Below, piece by piece: positions 1 through 7,729 of a stretch of DNA of 25,284 nucleotides. The stretch lies in contig JBPCUO010000102.1 of assembly GCA_051011135.1 (NCBI GenBank), forward strand, positions 1 through 25,284, written 5' to 3'. The notes under the pieces were generated by a model. It made no database searches and was not told the DNA's origin. It was given only the letters and a program-made list of their open reading frames with translations. How positions within the stretch are numbered: position 1 is the first letter of the stretch; every line of letters starts with the position of its first letter. This stretch comes from JACOND01 sp051011135. GTDB lineage: Bacteria > Bdellovibrionota > Bdellovibrionia > Bdellovibrionales > UBA1609. The translations under genes were made by a program, and so were the position numbers.

Positions 1-685
1 GTAGCTCTTTCACTATATTTATATTCCCTCTAGAGACAGCTTGAAACAAAGGAGTTTCTCCAAGATTGTTTTTAATATTCACATCCGCTCCGGCTTGAAT
101 TAATTTTTTTACAATCATTAGATTTGACTTTTGAATAGCAAAACTTAAAGAGCTAAGGCCTCTTATATCTTGAGCATTAAGATCTGCTTTATTTTGAATT
201 AATACATTAATTAATACATTCACTGACTCTGTACCTTCTTTTAAAGTAGCAAGCATTAAAGGAGTTAATTGATTATCATTGGCAGCATTCACATTCGCTC
301 CCAAAGATATAAGTAATTTTGCAACTTCTAATTGATTTTCTAAAAGAGCATGCATTAAAGGAGTTTCTCGGAGATTGTTTTTAACATTCACATATTTTGC
401 AATTTCTAATTGATTTTCTAAACGAGCTTGTTTTAAAGAAGTTTCTCCACCATTGTTTTTAATATTCATATCCAACTTTTTTTGATCTATAATTTTTTGA
501 ATCTTTTCAAAAGAGTTTTTATTATTATTATTTTTAATAATAGAAAATAAATCTTCTTCTTTTTTTTGTGAATTGTTTTTAACAGCCAATCCTAATGATG
601 AGTTTTCAAAAGTAGATTTGCATTTTTTTTCAGAAACAGCAAAAAAAGATAAAAAAGCCAGATAAAACAAAATTATTTTAAACAT
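1..685 (-). CDS. Secreted ankyrin-repeat protein (3' part outside the window)
   Basis: An open frame runs on the minus strand from ATG at 685 to the left edge (228 codons) without a stop, so the C-terminus is missing. The first 18 residues (MFKIILFYLAFLSFFAVS) form a Sec-type signal peptide. There is no lipobox cysteine, so export to the periplasm or outside is inferred. From about residue 75 on there are ankyrin repeats with the usual ETPL...A..., IAK/IVK and GADVN-type motifs. A GAGG ribosome-binding site lies about 9 nt before the ATG. One repeat is short: it goes from EIAK straight to YVNVKNN, losing about 7 residues of the usual 33. Ankyrin repeats bind proteins; the partner cannot be inferred. 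It is a paralogue of the ankyrin lipoprotein at 12470-13279, with near-identical DNA in one repeat. Confidence 0.88.
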   Translation of the reverse strand, partial: MFKIILFYLAFLSFFAVSEKKCKSTFENSSLGLAVKNNSQKKEEDLFSIIKNNNNKNSFEKIQKIIDQKKLDMNIKNNGGETSLKQARLENQLEIAKYVNVKNNLRETPLMHALLENQLEVAKLLISLGANVNAANDNQLTPLMLATLKEGTESVNVLINVLIQNKADLNAQDIRGLSSLSFAIQKSNLMIVKKLIQAGADVNIKNNLGETPLFQAVSRGNINIVKEL

Positions 686-849
686 TTTTTTAACCTCAAG
701 TAATAATTCCTTATAAGAAGATCATACTTTCGGTAAAAGAAATCAAGAAAAAAAATAAGAAAATTATAAATGGAATTGATTAAGATATAAACAAGGATTT
801 TTTTAGTTATATTTTTTAAAAAAAGGAAAAAAATACAATAGGGATTTTG

Positions 850-1374
850 CTAAATTCCATCTTTTAATCGCATTTTATCATCCACAAGACTTACAACGCC
901 AGATTCGCCAAGTTCTTTTCTATAAGCTAGTTTTTTTATATCATAAACAAAATTATCGCCTGCTAAACCTGGAGTTTGCCATTGAGGCCCCATTCGAATA
1001 GCATCTACTGGACAAGCTTCTTCACAAAAACCACAGAAAACACATCGTAACATGTCGATTTCATAAGAAATGGGATATTTTTCTACTTCCGGATCCTTGC
1101 TTTCAGAAGCTACAATTTTTATACAATGAGCGGGACAGTTGGTAGCGCATAACATGCAAGCTGTGCATCTTAAAGAGCCATCTTTTTTCACTGTTAAAAT
1201 ATGATTTCCTTTAAATCGAGGTCCATACTGGTAATACTCTTCAGGATAATTTAAAGTCATTCTTTTACCAGGGAAAAAAAGATTTAAAAAAAACTTTTTT
1301 AAAGTCAGTTTCATTCCTCCTAATAGAGAAGGAAGATATTTCATTTTTCGCACATCAAGTCTTTTAACTAACAT
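850..1374 (-). CDS. nuoI: NADH-quinone oxidoreductase subunit I (NuoI)
   Basis: This is the 8Fe ferredoxin-like subunit of complex I. It carries clusters N6a and N6b, which pass electrons from NuoG towards NuoB, and it sits where the hydrophilic arm meets the membrane. The 174-residue product has two classical 4Fe-4S motifs: CTACMLCATNCPAHC at about 71-85 and CVFCGFCEEACPVDA at about 111-125. Length and motif order fit the family. The start has a good SD (AGAGG, about 5 nt upstream). It begins only 20 nt after the nuoG stop; in most operons nuoH lies between these two genes, and here it is absent. No clear terminator is visible in the 164 nt before the ankyrin gene downstream. Confidence 0.96.
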   Translation of the reverse strand: MLVKRLDVRKMKYLPSLLGGMKLTLKKFFLNLFFPGKRMTLNYPEEYYQYGPRFKGNHILTVKKDGSLRCTACMLCATNCPAHCIKIVASESKDPEVEKYPISYEIDMLRCVFCGFCEEACPVDAIRMGPQWQTPGLAGDNFVYDIKKLAYRKELGESGVVSLVDDKMRLKDGI

Positions 1375-1394
1375 TTTTCCTCTTCACTAAAACC

Positions 1395-2909
1395 TTACCA
1401 TAGTTTATCTGTTTTTTCTAAAAATTGATTGTTTTTAAAATAAGGACGAGTTCCTTTTAAAGCATATTCTTCTTCTTTTAGAATTTTTAAAAACTCATCC
1501 ACATCTAAAGCCTGAGGAACTAAAGTTTGAGTTTTTTCAACTTTTTGCTTCAAGCCTTTAAAGTTTGTATACTCTCCTGTTTTTTCAAAAAAAGATTTCA
1601 TTGGTATTTGCCAAAAGTCTTTTTGAGGAGTTAAAAAAGAATTAAAACCAACAGACATCCAAATTAATTTTTGACATTTAGAAAAGACAGCCGATTTTTG
1701 TTTTAAGTCAGGATAGAACTTAATATTTTCTGGGCCTAATACAAAAACACATTCAAAGCTGGGAGGATCTTTTTCAAACTCCAACCAAGTTTTTATTTTA
1801 GGAAATGTATTTTTTAATCCTAAAGTGTTAGGATTTTTATCGGATCTTAAAAGCAATCCATCAAAATCTTTTTCTTCTTTATTATCATTTAACCAATGAT
1901 AATAAGATGCTTTAGGGAAATGTTTTAATAAGGCTGCATACTCTTCATTCATGTATTGACCTGTTAAAACAAAAGCCAATTTTGATTGAGAAGGTATTGT
2001 TTTTTTAATTTTTTCAATCGCTTCTTTAGAAGATAGGGACTTCCATTGAGAGTTTTTAGATTCAAAAGCAAAATCCATACGAAATTTTTTATTGAGTTTT
2101 TTGTAAAGGCCTCTTCCTTGATCACACATCCAATAACCATTCACTTTTTTATTATAACGAGGGCGAACTCTCCAAAGGCCTTCTTCGTTATAATCGACAG
2201 AAATATTACAACCTGTAGAGCATCCTGTACAAATCGAAGAAGATGTTTTCATGTACCATACTCTTTGTTGAAAACGAAAATCTTTTGCCGTTAAAGCTCC
2301 CACGGGACAAATATCAACAGTGTTTAAAGCATAGTCATTTTCTAAAGGTTTATCTTTAAAAACACCAATTTCACTTTGATCTCCGCGATTAAAAATTCCT
2401 AATTCATGAGTTTTTGTCACTTCATCTGTAAAACGAACACAACGAGAACAAAGAATACATCTTTCTGTATCTAAAACAATTTTAGAACCTAAATCGACCA
2501 CTTTTCTTTTTTTCACTTTTCGCTCTGCCATAGTAGGAGTGTAAGTACCAAATTTCATATACTGATCTTGAAGTTGACACTCTCCCGCTTGATCACAAAT
2601 AGGACAATCCAAAGGATGGTTGATTAAATGAAATTCTAATCCCCAACGAACTGCTTCTTTTACTTTATCTGTTTGGTTACTAATCACCATGCCTTCTTGA
2701 ACTTTTGTATTACAAGCAATTTGAAGTTTATTTTGGCCTTCAATATCAACAACACAAAGGCGACAAACCCCAGCAACACTTAATCCTGGATGCCAGCAGT
2801 AATGAGCAATTTCATGATTTATTTTTTTAATAGCTTCAATCACTGTTGTTCCTTCAGGAACTTCAACTTGAACTCCATTAATTTGACAACGAATCTTATT
2901 TTTAGACAT
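1395..2909 (-). CDS. nuoG: NADH-quinone oxidoreductase subunit G (NuoG), short form
   Basis: This is the electron-wire subunit of complex I. From the ATG at 2909 it has 504 residues. The N-terminus holds a 2Fe-2S site (C38, C49, C52, C66), then the His-Cys3 site (HLINHPLDCPICDQAGEC), then Cys motifs of the N4/N5 type (CILCSRC...CPVGA). C227, C230, C234 and C262 form Cx2Cx3Cx27C, the N7 cluster motif found in some bacterial NuoG proteins. The C-terminal molybdopterin-oxidoreductase-like part is strongly shortened: family members are usually about 650-900 residues. The chosen start overlaps the nuoF stop by 8 nt (ATGTCTAA) and has an AAGGA site upstream. An in-frame extension to 2990 lies inside nuoF and is unlikely. 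Confidence 0.95.
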   Translation of the reverse strand: MSKNKIRCQINGVQVEVPEGTTVIEAIKKINHEIAHYCWHPGLSVAGVCRLCVVDIEGQNKLQIACNTKVQEGMVISNQTDKVKEAVRWGLEFHLINHPLDCPICDQAGECQLQDQYMKFGTYTPTMAERKVKKRKVVDLGSKIVLDTERCILCSRCVRFTDEVTKTHELGIFNRGDQSEIGVFKDKPLENDYALNTVDICPVGALTAKDFRFQQRVWYMKTSSSICTGCSTGCNISVDYNEEGLWRVRPRYNKKVNGYWMCDQGRGLYKKLNKKFRMDFAFESKNSQWKSLSSKEAIEKIKKTIPSQSKLAFVLTGQYMNEEYAALLKHFPKASYYHWLNDNKEEKDFDGLLLRSDKNPNTLGLKNTFPKIKTWLEFEKDPPSFECVFVLGPENIKFYPDLKQKSAVFSKCQKLIWMSVGFNSFLTPQKDFWQIPMKSFFEKTGEYTNFKGLKQKVEKTQTLVPQALDVDEFLKILKEEEYALKGTRPYFKNNQFLEKTDKLW

Positions 2910-4188
2910 TAGCCATTTCCTTTTCTTCTTTTTTAGAAAGTCCATTGTTATAAATACAATTTTCAAAATCCGAACGAAATTTTTTAACAAAACTTATGGC
3001 AGGCATCGCCGCAGCATCTGAAAGAGCACAAATCGTTCTTCCTTGCATATTTTCCGATATTCTTTGAATCAAATCCCAATCACTCATCACTCCTTCTCCC
3101 TTGCAAACTCCTTTAATGATTTTGCTAATCCAACCTGTTCCTTCGCGACAAGGAGTGCATTGCCCACAAGATTCGTGATGATAAAATTCTAAAATAATAG
3201 ACAAAATCTCCATCATAGAATGACTATCGTCTATAACAATAACAGCGCCAGAGCCTAAAAAAGTTCCTAGTTCATTTAAACTTTCATAATCTAATAAAGC
3301 TTGTTCTGTTTCTTCAGCGGTTAAAACAGGAACAGAAGATCCTCCCGGTATCACTGCTTTTAATTGACGACCTGATTTTAGACCTCCTCCTAAATTATAA
3401 ATGAAATCTTTTAAAGAAGATCCTAAAGGCAATTCATAATTTCCAGGTTTTAAAACATCTCCACTTAAAGAAAATATTTTAGTTCCTGGAGATTTTTGTG
3501 TGCCTATAGATTTATAAGCTCCCGCTCCATGATGCATAATAGGAACAACAGCGGCTAAAGTTTCTACATTATTAACAATCGTTGGTTTTCCTAAATAACC
3601 TTGTACCGCAGGAAAAGGTGGTTTTAATTTTGGCTGACCTTTTTTTCCTTCTAAAGAAGAGATCATTCCTGTTTCTTCCCCACAAATATAAGCTCCCGCT
3701 CCAAGATAAATATCCATCTCATGATGAAAAGAAGTTCCCATAATATTTCGACCTAGATAACCAGCATCATAAGCTTCTTTTAAAGCTTGTTGCAGAATTT
3801 TATAAGCTTTTTGATATTCTCCACGAAGATAAATATAAGATTTATGAGATTTTATAGCATAAGCAGAAATCAACATTCCCTCTATTAGTTGATGAGGAGC
3901 TCTTTCCATCATCATGCGATCTTTAAAAGTTCCGGGTTCTCCCTCATCCGCATTACATAAAAGATAACGAGGCTCTTTGTTATTAGGTAAAAAACCCCAC
4001 TTTACACCTGTTGGAAAACCGGCTCCACCCCGACCTCTTAAACCTGCTTCTTTAACTTCTGAAATAATATCTTCCGCTTTTTTTGAAAGAGATTTTTTAA
4101 GAGCTTCATAACCTTCTAAATCTTGATAACCTTTTAAAGTTTTATAATTATCCTTATCATAATATTTGGTTAAGAGTTTATGTTCCAT
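2902..4188 (-). CDS. nuoF: NADH-quinone oxidoreductase subunit F (NuoF)
   Basis: This is the NADH- and FMN-binding subunit of complex I, where NADH is oxidised before electrons enter the Fe-S chain. The 428-residue product shows the glycine-rich NADH site GRGGAGFPTGVKW (about 51-63), the FMN-site block GAYICGEETGMISSLEGKKG and the C-terminal N3 cluster motif ESCGQCTPCREGT. Length matches the family. ATG 4188 follows an AGGAAAAG site and starts 6 nt after the nuoE stop; the stop overlaps the nuoG start by 8 nt. Tight packing implies one polycistronic mRNA with coupled translation of the E, F and G (NADH dehydrogenase) module. Confidence 0.97.
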   Translation of the reverse strand: MEHKLLTKYYDKDNYKTLKGYQDLEGYEALKKSLSKKAEDIISEVKEAGLRGRGGAGFPTGVKWGFLPNNKEPRYLLCNADEGEPGTFKDRMMMERAPHQLIEGMLISAYAIKSHKSYIYLRGEYQKAYKILQQALKEAYDAGYLGRNIMGTSFHHEMDIYLGAGAYICGEETGMISSLEGKKGQPKLKPPFPAVQGYLGKPTIVNNVETLAAVVPIMHHGAGAYKSIGTQKSPGTKIFSLSGDVLKPGNYELPLGSSLKDFIYNLGGGLKSGRQLKAVIPGGSSVPVLTAEETEQALLDYESLNELGTFLGSGAVIVIDDSHSMMEILSIILEFYHHESCGQCTPCREGTGWISKIIKGVCKGEGVMSDWDLIQRISENMQGRTICALSDAAAMPAISFVKKFRSDFENCIYNNGLSKKEEKEMANV

Positions 4189-4194
4189 CTTTTC

Positions 4195-4689
4195 CTACTT
4201 TAAATCCATTTTGTTTTTTAAAAATTGAAGAGCTTTATCCCCTTCTAACTTTCCAAAATACTCATCATTAACTTGCATCACAGGAGCTTCATCGCAAGCT
4301 CCAAGACATTCTACTTTAGAAATGGTGAATTTTCCATTCTCACTCATTTGATCTTCTTTCACATTAAAAAAGTTGCACAATTGATCCAGCAATTCTCGAC
4401 TTCCTTTTAACGCACAAGAAACATTACAACAGACTTGAATATGAAAGGAGCCCACTGGTTTTTTATTAAAAAGAGTATAGAACATTAAAATTTCATAAAT
4501 ATGAGCTTTTGGAATAGAAGTTATCTCACTTAACCAAGGCACTGCCTCAGGAGGAATCCAGCCTTTTTCTTTTTGAATTTGATATAAAGCAGGCAGCAAG
4601 CAAGATTGTTTTTTTTCATAACGATCCATTTCTTTTTTAATAAAATCAACTCCTTCATGAGATAAAGAAAAATTTTCAACCTGACTCAT
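4195..4689 (-). CDS. nuoE: NADH-quinone oxidoreductase subunit E (NuoE)
   Basis: This is the thioredoxin-fold 2Fe-2S subunit (cluster N1a) that pairs with NuoF. The 164-residue product carries CCNVSC (Cx4C) at about 107-112 and CLGAC (Cx3C) further on; together these give the four ligands. The N-terminal helical part (IQKEKGWIPPEAVPWLSE) is typical. Length is normal. The start ATG overlaps the nuoCD stop by 4 nt (ATGA), which indicates translational coupling. Confidence 0.97.
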   Translation of the reverse strand: MSQVENFSLSHEGVDFIKKEMDRYEKKQSCLLPALYQIQKEKGWIPPEAVPWLSEITSIPKAHIYEILMFYTLFNKKPVGSFHIQVCCNVSCALKGSRELLDQLCNFFNVKEDQMSENGKFTISKVECLGACDEAPVMQVNDEYFGKLEGDKALQFLKNKMDLK

Positions 4690-6374
4690 CGATCTAATTC
4701 TCCTGCAATAACATTCATACTTCCTAAAAGAGTCACAGCATCAGATACTAAATGCCCTCTAACTTTATGAGGATAAGATTGGTAAATAGGAAAGCAAGGA
4801 GGTCGTACTTTTAAACGATAAGGATTAGCGCTTCCATCGCTGACAAGATAAAATCCCAACTCTCCATTAGCAGCTTCTGTTGCTGTATAAACTTCTCCAA
4901 CAGGAGGTCTTAATCCTTGAATGATCAGCATAAAATGTTGCATCAAACCTTCAATGTTTCCATAGACATCTTTTTTTTCTGGCAAAACCAAATCTTTATC
5001 ACGAATGCTATGATCCCCTGGGGGAACGCTTTTACAAATTTGTTCAATGATTCGAACAGATTGTCTCATCTCTTCCACTCGAACCAGATAACGATCATAA
5101 GCATCTCCTGTTGTCCCTACAGGAATTTCAAAATCTAAAGTGTCATAAAAATAATAAGGTTCTGCTTTTCTTAAGTCTAAATTTAATCCTGTAGAGCGAA
5201 GACAAGGGCCTGTGTATCCCCAAGAAATAGCTTCTTCTGTCGTGATAACTCCAACGCCTTCATTTCTTTCAACCCAAATTTTATTTTTGGTTAATAAAGT
5301 ATCTATCTCAGCAATTCCAACTTGCATCTCTTTACAAAATTGTAAAATATCTTTAAACCAATTTTTAGGAGGTGCATTCGCCATACCACCAACTCTTGTC
5401 ATAGACACTGTTAAGCGAGCTCCGCAAAGTTTTTCAAAAAGAGTGTAAACTTTTTCACGATAAGTAAAAGCATGAAAAAATCCTGTTAAAGCTCCTAGAT
5501 CAAAAGCGGCTGTTCCTATGCAAACAATATGATCAATGATGCGAGATAATTCGCATAAAATCATCCTCATCGCTTGAGCTTTAGGCGGAACTTCTACGCC
5601 CAACATATCTTCTACTGTTTTACAATAACCGACATTATTCATAGGAGAAGAACAGTAGTTGAGACGATCTGTATAAGGAATCACTTGATTATAAGGATGA
5701 ACTTCTGACATTTTTTCAAAACAACGATGCAAATAACCTATTTCAACATTTGCTCTATGAATCTTTTCTCCATCCATAAGAGCCATAATTCTTAAAGTTC
5801 CATGAGTAGAAGGATGAGAGGGTCCAATATTTAAAGGAATTAATTCTTTACCTTCATCTTTAGGGGTGCTTCCATCTAATTCATTATCCATATGAAACTC
5901 TATAGAGTCGCTGAGATGCTGTTGTAAATCCGCTGGATAATCTTTGCGAAGAGGATGACCTTTAAACTGATGATGATTCAGTATCCTTCTTAAATTAGGA
6001 TGATCTTTAAATTTTACGCCATACATGTCATAAATTTCTCTTTCATACCAATCCGCTGTAGGAAAAATAAATTGAGCGGTTGGAACTTCTTCGTCTAAAG
6101 AAACCGCAAGTTTTATTCTTAAACGAGAAATTGTTTTTGTAGAAAACAATTCGTAAACGATTTCAAAGCGTTTTTTTTGATGAGGATAATCCACACCTGA
6201 AATGCACATTAAAAAATCAAAATGATTTTCTTTTTTTAAATGATGTAAAAAAGCAAGTAAGGTAGAAGGTTTTAAATATAAAAAAGTTCCTCTGATAGAT
6301 TCTTCAAAAGAAAATTTTTCTTTTGGAAATTTTTGTTTGAGATCTTGTAATAAGTTTTCAGTATAGTTTTTCAT
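4686..6374 (-). CDS. nuoC: NADH-quinone oxidoreductase fused subunits C and D (NuoCD)
   Basis: One polypeptide joins the 30-kDa (NuoC) and 49-kDa (NuoD) subunits of complex I. Residues about 1-175 are NuoC-like, with the block TADWYEREIYDMYGVKF and the domain end HPLRKDYP. After a linker of about 35 residues, NuoD begins at LNIGPSHPSTHGTLR, which holds the histidine region of the quinone site, followed by GYLHR and PYTDRLNYCSSPMNN. The end, NVIAGELDR, is the typical NuoD C-terminus. NuoD forms the quinone pocket together with NuoB. I chose MKNYTENLL (ATG 6374), just after the nuoB stop. ATG 6404 is an alternative that overlaps nuoB by 25 nt; neither has a clear SD. Fused CD genes are known from E. 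coli and relatives and from several other lineages. Confidence 0.95.
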   Translation of the reverse strand: MKNYTENLLQDLKQKFPKEKFSFEESIRGTFLYLKPSTLLAFLHHLKKENHFDFLMCISGVDYPHQKKRFEIVYELFSTKTISRLRIKLAVSLDEEVPTAQFIFPTADWYEREIYDMYGVKFKDHPNLRRILNHHQFKGHPLRKDYPADLQQHLSDSIEFHMDNELDGSTPKDEGKELIPLNIGPSHPSTHGTLRIMALMDGEKIHRANVEIGYLHRCFEKMSEVHPYNQVIPYTDRLNYCSSPMNNVGYCKTVEDMLGVEVPPKAQAMRMILCELSRIIDHIVCIGTAAFDLGALTGFFHAFTYREKVYTLFEKLCGARLTVSMTRVGGMANAPPKNWFKDILQFCKEMQVGIAEIDTLLTKNKIWVERNEGVGVITTEEAISWGYTGPCLRSTGLNLDLRKAEPYYFYDTLDFEIPVGTTGDAYDRYLVRVEEMRQSVRIIEQICKSVPPGDHSIRDKDLVLPEKKDVYGNIEGLMQHFMLIIQGLRPPVGEVYTATEAANGELGFYLVSDGSANPYRLKVRPPCFPIYQSYPHKVRGHLVSDAVTLLGSMNVIAGELDR

Positions 6375-6379
6375 TTTTT

Positions 6380-6901
6380 TTAACGGTACTGACCAGGTTT
6401 CCATTGGTCTTTGTAAGGTCTGGGGGCTTGATCTGTAATCATTTTTTGAATCACCATAACAGCATCAATCACAGCTTCGGGTGTTGGCGGACAACCTGGC
6501 ACATAAGCATCCACAGGTATGACTTTATCAACCCCTTGTAAAACATTGTAAGCTCTATAAAAGCCACCAGAACTCGCGCAAGCTCCCATAGCAATAATAT
6601 ATTTAGGCTCGATCATTTGCTCATAAATTCTAGTGATAACAGGTGCCATTTTTTCAGTGATAGTTCCGGCAACAATCATTAAATCGGATTGACGAGGTGA
6701 GAAACGAACCACTTCTGCTCCAAAACGAGCCAGGTCATAACGAGGCCCTAAAACGGACATAATTTCTATTCCGCAACAAGCGGTTCCGTAAGTCATAGGC
6801 CACAAAGAATTTCTACGACCCCAAGCTAAAAAACGATCTATTTGAGAAGTAAAAAAGTAGCTATCTTCATTTTCTTGATAACTTATTTTTTGATTGGACA
6901 A
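6380..6901 (-). CDS. nuoB: NADH-quinone oxidoreductase subunit B (NuoB)
   Basis: This subunit carries the last Fe-S cluster of complex I (N2), which reduces quinone. The 173-residue product has TYGTACCGIEIM (the adjacent-cysteine motif), then GACASSGG and VPVDAYVPGCPPTPEAV, which supply the remaining ligands. The start is TTG at 6901, with an AGGG site about 9 nt upstream; no ATG fits the usual N-terminus better. It is the first gene of the operon. nuoA, which usually precedes nuoB, is absent: a divergent HAD-like gene starts 120 nt away. Confidence 0.96.
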   Translation of the reverse strand: MSNQKISYQENEDSYFFTSQIDRFLAWGRRNSLWPMTYGTACCGIEIMSVLGPRYDLARFGAEVVRFSPRQSDLMIVAGTITEKMAPVITRIYEQMIEPKYIIAMGACASSGGFYRAYNVLQGVDKVIPVDAYVPGCPPTPEAVIDAVMVIQKMITDQAPRPYKDQWKPGQYR

Positions 6902-6963
6902 AGAACTTTTCCCTATTTAATGTTGCATTTTACACTTTAAAAAGCGTATCATATTCAATGTTT

Positions 6964-6969
6964 TTGTCA
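6964..6969 (-). promoter_or_regulatory. Candidate -35 element for the nuo operon
   Basis: A consensus TTGACA reads on the minus strand in the 120-nt divergent intergenic region, about 60 nt before the nuoB start. The -10 is not clear: TACGCT lies 16 nt downstream, and a better-looking TATGAT lies only 11 nt downstream. It is the only full -35 consensus I found here, so a nuo promoter nearby is plausible, but the exact site is uncertain. Confidence 0.3.
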
Positions 6970-7010
6970 ATAGAAACTCAAATCTGCAAAGTGGATATAT
7001 TTTAAAAAAT

Positions 7011-7016
7011 AAGGAG
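7011..7016 (+). promoter_or_regulatory. Ribosome-binding site AAGGAG deciding a GTG start
   Basis: AAGGAG ends 5 nt before GTG 7022. No ATG with comparable spacing is present near the start of this frame, so the site supports GTG as the start of the HAD-like gene. Confidence 0.7.
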
Positions 7017-7021
7017 TTAAA

Positions 7022-7729
7022 GTGAGTCAAAAAGCCTTGCAAAAAGTTTTAGAAACCTTGCAGAAAGGCGGCTCTGATGTTGCTTGTATTTTTGATTTAG
7101 ATTCGACTTTGTTTTGCACAAAATACAGAACCCAAGCTATTATTGAAGCCTATATTAAAGCCTGTTCTTTTGACCAAGATCCTTCTTTAAAAAAACAACT
7201 CCAAAATATTGAGGTTACAAAAAGAGATTGGTCTATTAGAGATATTCTTAAAAGATACAACCTGGATCAAAATCACGAGGTTTTAAATCAATTAGAAACT
7301 TTTTGGAGAAAAAAATTTTTCACCAATGATTATCTCCACTATGATAAACCTTATAAAGGAGCCGTAGAGTTTGTAAATAAACTTCATGAGCTGGGAGCGA
7401 CTCTTTTTTATTTAACAGCAAGAAAAGAAATGTTTATGCTCCAAGGAACTTTAAAAACTCTTAAAAAATATAACTTTCCTTTAAAAACAGACAAGCACCT
7501 CTTATTAAAAGTGGATAGAGAGCAACTGGATGCAGAATATAAAAAAGAAAAACTTCAAAAAATATCTCAAAGCTATAAAACTCTCTTATTTTTTGAAAAT
7601 GAACCTGTGATTTTAAATCTTATCGCCAAATCCCTTAAAGAAATCGAGCTCTATTGGATGGATAGCACTCATTCCGGAAAAGAAACTCCACCTGAAAAAG
7701 CCATTCCTATTTCTATGGATTATTGCTAG
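7022..7729 (+). CDS. HAD-superfamily phosphohydrolase-like protein
   Basis: The 235-residue product has HAD motif I as FDLDSTLF (D25 would be the nucleophile, D27 the acid/base) and motif II in FYLTARKEMF. A lysine in the KKEKL region could serve as motif III. Motif IV, normally an acidic pair such as DD or GDxxxD, reads FFENEP here, so Mg2+ binding may be altered. The insert between motifs I and II (about 90 residues) is a helical cap. The substrate cannot be inferred. The start is GTG at 7022, with AAGGAG 5 nt before it. The gene is divergent from nuoB and its 3' end overlaps the hflX 3' end by 17 nt (convergent). Confidence 0.75.
   Translation: MSQKALQKVLETLQKGGSDVACIFDLDSTLFCTKYRTQAIIEAYIKACSFDQDPSLKKQLQNIEVTKRDWSIRDILKRYNLDQNHEVLNQLETFWRKKFFTNDYLHYDKPYKGAVEFVNKLHELGATLFYLTARKEMFMLQGTLKTLKKYNFPLKTDKHLLLKVDREQLDAEYKKEKLQKISQSYKTLLFFENEPVILNLIAKSLKEIELYWMDSTHSGKETPPEKAIPISMDYC

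Noticed and set aside
2046..2294. Plus-strand open frame inside nuoG
   Set aside because: It is antisense to a gene with clear motifs, and its product has no recognisable domain.
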